A stretch of 64,000 nucleotides of DNA. It comes from Lomentospora prolificans (Eukaryota; Ascomycota; Sordariomycetes; Microascales; Microascaceae). Made by a program: the position numbers and the translations under genes. The DNA lies in contig JARFXM010000007.1 of NCBI GenBank assembly GCA_029532625.1, positions 1,364,001 through 1,428,000 on the forward strand, given 5' to 3'. This document shows, piece after piece, positions 55,721-64,000 of this stretch. Below the pieces are notes generated by a model, which was not told the origin of the DNA, did not search any database, and worked only from the letters and a program-made list of their open reading frames with translations. Position 1 is the first letter of the stretch; each line of letters starts with the position of its first letter.

Positions 55721-56947
55721 CTAAGCCCCGACCTTATTCAGCAACCACTCTCCCATAAGCTTGACATACGCCTCCGTCTTCTCCACCGCATCCCTTACCC
55801 CCTCCTCATCCCCCAACTCCGCCCGTCCAGTGTCGACATCAAACGCATGCACCTGATCCGGCACCAACAACCACCTCACGCTCCCGCCCTTGCCATCGTC
55901 CTCCTCCCACGCGAACCTCTCATCCTCGAGCTCCAGCTTTCCAATCTCCGTGCCCGCCTCCGGCCGCCCGGGGATCGAGTTGAAGCGCGGGTCGTCCTGC
56001 TTTCCCGCGAGCTTGAGCGCAAACTGGTGGGCCTCGCAGACAAGGAAGTCGAGCTCCGCGCCGACGACGAAGACGTGCTTTGGGAAGTGATCGCGGGGCG
56101 CGAAGTAAGGCGAGCACAGCGGGTCGCGAAGGTCGGTGCCGATCTTGAGGTAGGCCCAGTCAAAGACGTCGGCGATGGGGAGGACCCAATCCCTCTTCTG
56201 GGAGCGGATGCCGCCGAGTTTGGAGCCCGTCTTGTACTGTCGGCGCTTGGCCTTTTCGCTTGGGGGAACCGTCATGGTCGTGCACGGATAGATGGGTACG
56301 ACGGCGCTCGGGGCTGCCTTGGGGTGGTTGCGCACCGAGTCGACCTGGCTCAGGGCTAGGGCGAGGTTTCCGCCGGCGCTGAAGCCGGTGACTGCGATGC
56401 GGGCGGGGTCGATGGGAAGGGACTCGTCATCGACGGCGGCCACGTACAGGGCTGCTACGTCGGTCACGGCGGTGGGGAAGGGATACCAAGGGGCCTTGGA
56501 GTAGTTGAGGGAGATGACGAGGAAGTTGTGCATGTCGGCGAAGTGGCGGTTCCAGCCGTCGATCTCGGCCGGAGTGCCGAGACAGAAGCCGCCGCCGTGG
56601 ATGGAGAAGAGCGTGGGGAGGGTCTGCGGAGATGTTTGGTCGTAGCTGGAGGGGAAGAAGATGCTGTCGCGGTGGTATGGTTATTAGTATTCCTAAGTAA
56701 GAACAGAGAGCTTGTAGATGCCTTACCGGATTGGTAGGTTCTGGCGAATATCGTAGGTCTTGACGATATTAGGACCCTTTTCCGGAGGGTAGAAGTACTC
56801 CTGCCAGCCCTTATACCACCTTCCATGAGCGGCCAGGCTCTGGATTGCGCTCATGATGGAGCCATAGTAAACTCGCGTGAGGATAGGAAGCGGCTCAGCC
56901 GTCGTCCGGATTGTGTCGTTCCACGTAGGCTGGTCAGAGTCGCCCAT
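55721..56947 (-). CDS. Alpha/beta hydrolase, HSL/arylacetamide-deacetylase type
   Basis: Two minus-strand exons, 56947-56727 and 56663-55721, give 387 aa; a 63-nt phase-2 intron lies within Arg74. Start context is CACCATGGG. The oxyanion-hole motif SIHGGGFCLG (HGGG at 96-99) and the nucleophile elbow VTGFSAGGN (Ser169) mark the hormone-sensitive-lipase-like (HSL) family. The acid is probably the Asp in GAELDFLV and the catalytic His is in PDQVHAFD near the C-terminus. Such enzymes hydrolyse short-chain esters or amides of small molecules, including secondary metabolites and xenobiotics; the substrate is unknown. No signal peptide; probably cytosolic. There is no obvious operon-like partner, although it lies 4.5 kb from the NRPS-like gene. 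Confidence 0.9.
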
Positions 56948-59409
56948 GGTGTCTGGGTTGTGTGGAAACTGAAACGAAGCTCAAAGCGAAGCTCTTTCAC
57001 CGATGGATTGAAGCAAAGAGGGAGAAGAGTGGGGAAGGTTTGATTTCAAGGGCCTTTTTTCGCTAATAACGAGGATCACGCCCCCAGGACTAGTTCGGGA
57101 GGAGGAGAGGCAGGTGCGCAAACCAAGTTAGCTGTCCTCGTGCTCCTTTGCGACGATGCGGGGTCGTTCGTGGCTTCCCGCTCAAACTAGGCTGGTCGGG
57201 GTATCGATGGCCAGCAAGGCGTCAGGGTGGTCGGTCTCGGTACTTTGATCCCGAGATTGATGCACTTGCCCGCGGAAGCTATGTCGATATTAGTTCTATT
57301 AGTCGGGTCCCGATCGAGTCGAAATAACTACCCAAAGATCGACTGTTGTATTCAAGTTTGGGGACGAGCTGAAAGGGAAGAAAAGAAGGGGGAGGGGACC
57401 AGCCCGCCAGGCAGCCAGCCGAAAATAAAATGAAAACTAAAACGCGGAATAAAACAAAAACGCTCGATGAAGCTGACAAGGGAGCTGGCGGCAGATCAAG
57501 CTGGCCCAGACGGGGGGGCAACATGAAATCAGAGGCCAAATCAGAGAGCTCCACGCATGAAATAGCCGGTGTCAGAATTGTGGTGGCCGGGGCCCAATCT
57601 GCCGGCCGAGCTGAGCTGTTCCTTCCCCAGCAGCCCAAGATCGATTGGATTATTACGAAATGATCGACTTCCATTGTCCTTTTTGCCTGTGATGACGTGT
57701 GCTCTCATGTTCCCCGAGAAACTCTTGTCTCAATCGGTGCGCTTTCCGGCTAGTTGCATCTCTCGATGCCGCCTCTCACATAGACCTTGCGCATTCCCCC
57801 GGCCGGCAGCTCTTTCGTCGTCCTTCATTCGGAAGATGAGATCTCTTTTGTTATATACTCCCCCTGTATGAACTCGCTTTGGCCGTCTGCCTAGTTCGGG
57901 GACTCTGGATCGTGAAGAACTCATCCACATAAAATTTGAGCCCATTCCCATCACTAACACCGCTCCATATCCAATAGTGACAAAGTCCACCCAACGGAGC
58001 GTCATCTGCTACGTTACTCTCGTTGCTCGTCTATCCCCTATCGGCTCATTCTCTGGGCAACTTTCGTTAGTTATATGAAAATATACACCTTCCTAGCTCT
58101 GCTCAAAATCCGTTCGCCTTCTCGCCTTTTCTTGTTAAGTCTTCCTGTTCCATTTTTAACACCTCAACCATATCAGATCAAACACACGAGTGGCAGAGAA
58201 TGCCGAACCAGCATCTCCCCGGCAGACAGAGACGACGGAAGGGAACAGTGAAACCGTCATGGCCAAGTGCCTCTTTGGAAAACTTTGACCTCCATCGCCA
58301 CCGTCAAATAAAGGGGACTCGTCCGCTTCGCTGGCTATCGCCGTCTCGGCTGCCGTTTTCTTTCTGACCGATCTCCACGCCTTTAGCAGAAGACGCAATC
58401 GGGTTTTCGCTCGCAAAGCCCAAAGTGCAGCGCCCATTCCCTGTCCTCAATACCTCCTCTCCGGTAGCCATCTTGCCCCTTTCTCAACGAGAATCTCGCG
58501 GAAGACCAGAGGCGATTGGTGCTTTGTCGCCACGCGGGGTACTAACGTACCAGTTCTTCTACAATAACGAGACCAGAATCCGTGAAGTGTGTCGTCGCTG
58601 TCGTCGCTGTCGGCCGTCGCGTCGAACAGTGCAAGCGAGACTAGCTGACACACCACAGGGCTAAGATCGTGCAGAGGTCGATGACATCCAGCTTCCCCGA
58701 GTGGCTCCAGGGGCGGCGCGAGACACAAGGAGCATTTCAATCATCCGAGTCTAGAGAGGCAAAGGTGACCAGCGCTGTAGGCGGCACGCCTCTAGCCAGA
58801 GTAAATAGTGACAACAGCCGAGCGATCGACAAAGGCCCAAGTTCATGGTATAAGGTGATCAATCTTCAGTTCTGTCCTCATCCGCGCACTCTACACACAA
58901 GCACGCAGCACACCCCGAGACACGTACCACCGTAAAGTAAAAAACGATGAATGCAAGAAACAAGTAACAAACAGCCTAGTAGTACAAAGTTCCAAGGGAA
59001 CCGCCATACCTTCACCCCCACTTCTCCTTTGGTTCCCTTTCCTCTTTCTCTTCCTCTTCCCTTCTCCTTCTCCACCACCACCACTTTCCTCCGCTCTCAT
59101 CCTTTCCAGACGGGGTATCCCTTCAAATCCATAATCCTCCAAGTGTTCCATCCATTTCATCGCCATCCGGTAGAAGAAAAAGTTTCCTACATCAAAAGCA
59201 TCAAGCACAAGAAACGCGCTAGACCCTTGGTTTCCGTCCCAGACATGTTTCCCATACAGCACTTCCACAACACAATGATCCGTGCCCCTCGTCCATCTCC
59301 ATCAACCACAACTCTTGCCCTTCTTCCACCTACAACGTTCTAGCCCTATTATACCGTTCAAAACTTGCAAAAGAATAACGTACAAACATACACGTAATCA
59401 TATCACACC
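56948..59409. other. Intergenic, no gene recognised
   Basis: The left part is the hydrolase promoter; the right few hundred bases are likely the 3' UTR of the SAP gene. The minus-strand frame at 58891-59268 follows directly downstream of that gene, but I see no domain or splice link to support it as a separate gene. Confidence 0.45.
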
Positions 59410-62400
59410 TCATACTACTACCTCGTCATCAGTGTCGTCGAGGGTTGTTCGCTTCTTCGCCTCCGCGTTGTTGGTTGTCGTAGGGGTAGCGGTAGCCTCT
59501 GGCTCCGTCTTTGTCTCCTCGACGGGACCATCAGCGGGCTTCGGTTCGCTCGAGTCAGCCTCCGCAGGCTTCTTGACCTCACCCTCGGTGTCTTCGCCTT
59601 TGTTGCCAAAGCCCGTGTTCGCAAACGGCCACAACCCGCCAAAGGCAGACTTCTGCGCATTGCCAGAAGGAGGGTGGACAGCAAGCGGCCTAATCACCTT
59701 GGGGCCCGCGTTGGAATTCCCGGAGTCGACTTCCGGCATGGCGAAGTCGCCAAACTCCTCATCCTCGTCATCGTCAACCCCGTCCGAATCGTTACCGAGG
59801 TCGTCGTCCCGGTTCTTTGTGACTACGCTGCGCCACCAGCTTCCCCGTTCGGATGCGCACCAGCCTGCCCCCGAGTCAAGGCCATGGTCTTCCTCGTCGC
59901 TATCGACTTCATATGCACCGTCTCCGAAAGGGTTTCGAAGCGGCGCAGGAACCGCAGGCTCGGAAGTCGACGTCTCCTCCCCATTCTCCGAATCGCCGTT
60001 CTCACGCGTCGACTCCTCAGACGCCGCAGCAGCGGCGGCAGCGGCGGCGTTCTTCTGGTGCATCGCGAGCCTAGCGGCAAGTTGGAGGCGCGCCCTTGAG
60101 GGAGGAATGTTGAGGGGCGGGGGTGGCGGAAGAGGCGGTGGGATCGAAGGCGGGTCCAGAGATGAGCCGTTGTTATTTAGCGGGTCAGTGTATGATCGAA
60201 ACTGTACCGTACCAAGTTAGCTTAGATCCTCTTACTGCCCAAAAGGGTTTGTGGACGTAGGAGAAGAAGAATGGGAACACGCGCTCTAATTCAGGGACTC
60301 AAGATCGTACCTCATTATTAATGTCCTCCTCAGTGTCCTCCGCCTCATCCTCCTCCTCATCACTCGAGCTTCCGAATCCAGACATCATCGTACCGGCGCT
60401 AATCGTGAATGGGCCGATCCCGCTACCACCATTATCACTGTTGAGGTCGAGGCTCCCATTGAGACCCGCCTCGGCAAGGGCGTTGGACGCGCCTGATTGG
60501 AGGCTATTGCCCAGACTCATCGATCCACCCAAGCCCGAGAGGCCAACGCCGGACAGTCCAGACATGGCAGCAGCCCTGTTGCTCATGGCGACCTCTGGCC
60601 TCACTCCGCCGAGGATAGCGTTGTCGCGCTCACGGGTTTCAGCAAGGGCTCCCTCCACGTAGTTGACCCAATCGGGGCTCATGACACGCTCGAGAACGGT
60701 CTCGGATAGGAGCTCGGGCGGATGGCGTTCCGTGAACTTGACTACCTCTTCGGCAATCAGCGTCAAGTGCCCCATGTACCCCATGCGAGTCTTTGTCTTG
60801 GCCTGAGACTCATCGCTAGCGAGTTGGCCCTGGATAATTGCGGTGGTGACATCGGCGGCTTCGAAAAGAGAGACAGCTAGTGTAGGATTATAACCTCGAT
60901 CCATTGGGCCGTTGAAGACCTGCTGAACAACGTCGTAAACCACATTATGGAGGAAGTTGTTCCACGGGTACTTGAAGAAGAAGGTCTAGCGGTGAAGAGC
61001 TCAATGTCAGTAAAGCCCAACGTGCAAAATTAACAGGAACGCAGACTTACTAAGATGGTTGGTACAACCCGGTGCTCGACAAACTGCATCTTCAAGTAAT
61101 CGCCTACTACTGGCTGAATAGAGCTGCGGTTGGCCTCAAAAGGAGGATCGGGAACCGCTCGGATGATGATGGATTCAACCCCGGGCTGATCACCTTCTTC
61201 TTCGGCACCTCCCTTCTCAGTATCAGTACCCGACTTAGCTGAAGGTTCGGACGAGGAGGAAGGTGGAGCAGGTGCGGCGGGGAGGCTTTCGTCGACTTTG
61301 GTCTCTTTCTCAGCCGGCGCGTCAGTGGTTGCCTTGTCGCTTGTGACGATGGCTGGAGCCTTAGGCGGCTCAGGTGCTTCGGGAACCGTGAGAACTTCGG
61401 GCTGCTTAGTGGCGGTCGATTCTTCAGTGGGTTTCTTGCTCTCGGGCTCGCTCTTGGCGGCGGGATTAGTGTCAGCTTGAAAAGCTTCGACAACGCGAGA
61501 GGGAGCATCCTGGTCGGGGAGAGACTCGGCAGTGGTGGACGTTGTCGGGGTATCCAAGGCGGAGGAATCCGAGGCATCGTCACGTTGCTCGACATGGGCG
61601 GGAGAAGCATCGGTCTCAGGGTTGGGGTCAGCCTTCTCCTGCTTCGCATCTTCCTTGGCGGGTTCCTCGGTTGTTGGCTTGGCAGATTCGCCCTTCTCAA
61701 CCTCGGGCTTTTCTACATCGGCAAGGGTGGTGGTAACGGCCTCGGTGGTCTTCTTTCGAGGAGACAAAGGCGCGACGACGAGATCGGGATCATCAAACTG
61801 GGGGCTCTCGATATCTCCATCATCCTTAATCTGAAGTCTGGGGGAGCTCAAAGGCTCATCCACTAGCTCATCTTCGTCCTTGTCGAAGAATGAAGGAATA
61901 GGTACAGGAGGGGGGATCTCCTCCTCGGCCTTGACGAATTCGTGCGAGGTGTCCTCGTTCATCTCGCGACTATGCTCGACCTCTTCAAAGCCGTCGTCCT
62001 CGGCGATGTTGGTAACTTCGAGGCGTCGGTTGTCGCTGTGGGCGGTATTGTGAGAGAAGCGCATGGTGAGATCGTCGGCGGATATCGAAGCCTCATCTTC
62101 TCGGCGGGGGATAAGCTTGCCTTCGTGTCGAAGACGGTGGCGCTCGGAATCTCTGGCGGCAATGAGCTCCTCCGAGCCAACTTCGTTCATGAGCCCCATA
62201 TTGCTGCAGTGGAGAAGTTCGGCCATGAGCTCGCATGTTTTAAATCGATCGAAACCCAGTGGCTCAAGCTTCTCGCCAAAGGTCGAGCTCATGTGCTTCT
62301 TTTGGGCGGGCGCGTTCATGATGAGGTTCATGAAGTCCGGAACATGGTCCGCAAAGAGACGGAGAAGAGTACCGAGGTAGATGGGATCGCGGCATGACGG

Positions 62401-63581
62401 CGCGGAGCCTTCGTCAGCGCCAACATCGGGGTCATAGTCCGAGTTGTTCTTTCGAATGACTTCAATCACAATGCCGACACCGACCGTAAGGGGGTTGCCG
62501 CCCGTGAGCATGTATTTGATCAGTTGCTGGACGCAGGGGCGGGAAACTAGCTGCCGGGTAAGTTCGTTGGGGCCGATACATTGTTGCTCATTCTGTGACG
62601 CGTTGGCAGAGATTGTAATGATGGCTTTGATAAAATCACCAGCAGCGGTCTGAACGACCCAGTTACGATCGGGTGAGAGACATGAGAGAAGGATAGGAAT
62701 GACATCTTGAGAGTAGAGCCACTAGAGGAGGGATAAAATTAGCATACAAGAGCCAGGTCGCGTGAAAGGAATGAGCGGGATTTTAACCGAACTGTGCACA
62801 AACAAAGAGAAGGTTTGAGAACAACTCAAGCAGTGTAGTGCTCCCACGAGAGCACTGAAAGAGCCAAATTGTCTCAAAAGTATGAAACTAGGAATTAAGG
62901 GAAGCCTACCTCGACAATACCCTGGCCGCCCTCGGTTCTATCGAGGGCAATGACCTTAAGGAGCAGATCCATAATCATCGGGCACTCGACGTGGCTCAGG
63001 AGATCCGCGACCGCGTTAGGAAAGCTCTTGAGCAACTCAATCATCTCCTCGGTCTTCTTTTCGAAGAGAGCCTCGTTTACCTTTGTGAAGTATGAGGCTT
63101 GGAGCGGATCGAGCGGAGAGGGCCGCTTGAGGAACTGCCAAAAGTTCCGGATGAGGTTGCCATTTTCCATCAATGCCTCATAGATCGACCAGGTATCGGA
63201 CGCAAGCACCTCGGATGCTACGTAGGCGTATCGGTTCCGTTTCTTCTCGCCCTCGTCTTCCTCGGGTTCGCTCGTAGCTCGTGACGACGCGCGCGAGCGT
63301 GCGAAAGGGAAATTAGTCGAGGTTGCCTTTTCGTTGTCGGAGGGGGCATCATCATTCTCGGGAGTCGAGGTGACGGGTTCGAGCTTGGGAGCTACCACGT
63401 AGTCGAGGAGCTGCTCGAGGACGGGTTCATCACGTAGGTACTCAATCAGTTTGGCATTGTGTTGCTTAATCTCATGGAGAAGGTCGGCCTCATCCAAAAG
63501 ATTCTCAAGGGTAAAGTCGGGTTTGTCGAGAAGGGTATCAATAGTGGAGATGTTGGCGTAACCGCCAAATCTCCAAAACAT
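59410..63581 (-). CDS. ekc1: SIT4 phosphatase-associated protein (SAP/Ekc1 family)
   Basis: Four minus-strand exons, 63581-62910, 62721-61051, 60985-60311 and 60201-59410, all joined in phase 0, give 1,269 aa. The N-terminus MFWRFGGYANISTIDTLLDK and the following helical repeats (EALMENGNLIRNFWQFLKRP; LLSHVECPMIMDLLLKVIAL) identify the SAP family, which binds Sit4/PP6-type phosphatases and directs them in the G1/S transition and TOR-linked signalling. The conserved core continues through exon 2 (WLYSQDVIPILLSCLSPDRN; CELMAELLHCSNMGLMNE). It is then interrupted by roughly 270 residues of Pro/Glu/Lys/Thr-rich, probably disordered sequence, before VVPTILTFFFKYPWNNFLHN and VVYDVVQQVFNG. The C-terminus has a polyproline run, a poly-Ala run after MHQKNA, and an acidic end (DDTDDEVVV). 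It is longer than the S. pombe Ekc1 protein, mainly through the disordered insert. The first intron is 188 nt. Confidence 0.93.
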
Positions 63582-64000
63582 GGTGAAAAACTAATGCGTG
63601 CTCGCGAGTATATTAATGAGTCGTAAAAATGGCGCCTCCTATGTCACCGCTCCGAGAGAGCTGGACAGGCTCTGCTGGTCGGTGAGAGCGGCAGGCGTAA
63701 GACGGGGCGCGGGATCGCGGATCCAGCATACGACCAAATGCAAGGGACGTGTCCAGGTTTTCGTCGCGAAGTAGAGAGAATTATCGCGGGGACGCGGCTG
63801 TTTCGTGGATTTTGGACGAGCTCGATTACCGATCCCGAGCGTCGAGAATTGTCGAGTTTCGTAGCCGTGGGCACGAAGGAAAATCGGATAGTGGGTCAGG
63901 CCCAAGGAAAAGGAGGTAATATGCGGCAGTACGTCAAATGCAAAAGTATAGATGAAGAAACTGCGCGGAGAAGAAGGGGAAGAAAGAAGATGCTAAAGGG
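63582..64000. other. Promoter region of the SAP gene
   Basis: Upstream sequence of the minus-strand SAP gene. No other gene is seen before the window ends. Confidence 0.5.

Noticed and set aside
59282..60220. 312-aa plus-strand ORF
   Set aside because: Antisense to the last exon of the SAP gene; Ser/Ala-rich because it mirrors its Glu/Ala-rich coding sequence.

Overview
The window is nuclear DNA of a filamentous ascomycete (Pezizomycotina; I lean towards Sordariomycetes or Leotiomycetes but cannot prove the class). The evidence is short spliceosomal introns of about 50-210 nt with fungal donor and acceptor signals, fungal versions of housekeeping proteins, long pyrimidine-rich leaders, widely spaced genes on both strands, and a large NRPS-type gene. 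Exon joins below were made by eye from splice signals. Every multi-exon model closes in frame.

Layout. The left edge holds the start of a small secreted protein (minus strand) and an 18-bp minisatellite of about 2.3 kb (1.53-3.84 kb). A remarkable Cys/His-repeat gene follows (5.9-7.5 kb), then a convergent 1073-aa protein of unknown function (7.8-11.1 kb). From 11.1 to 19.1 kb I see no intact gene, only one broken fragment. The 19-28.5 kb block carries two small uncharacterised fungal proteins and then GINS subunit Psf3, mitochondrial Mn-superoxide dismutase and argininosuccinate lyase. The 28.5-33.8 kb stretch is gene-poor and contains a frameshifted relic of a fungal reverse-transcriptase-like (rvt) gene. 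A flavohemoglobin with a mitochondrial-type presequence (33.8-35.2 kb) is followed by 4 kb of noncoding sequence rich in CTGGC/GCCAG, and then an OPT-family oligopeptide transporter (39.2-42.2 kb). A tRNA-like gene with an expanded anticodon arm lies between the transporter and a convergent intronless gene of 7,965 bp (43.3-51.3 kb). An alpha/beta hydrolase (55.7-56.9 kb) and a SIT4-associated (SAP/Ekc1) phosphatase regulator (59.4-63.6 kb) complete the window.

The most unusual locus is the 2,654-aa NRPS-derived protein. All four carrier-protein domains have lost the phosphopantetheine serine (replaced by Lys, Glu, Met and Leu). Both condensation domains have lost the catalytic His. The adenylation parts are truncated or degenerate. 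Yet the frame is perfectly open, and one epimerase-type domain keeps its HHxxxD signature. It looks like a retained pseudo-megasynthase rather than a decaying gene. Second is the Cys/His-repeat gene: each of its five introns sits in phase 1 inside the His codon that ends a CxxH repeat, so exon and repeat boundaries coincide. There is no obvious biosynthetic cluster; apart from transporter/NRPS adjacency the genes appear functionally independent.
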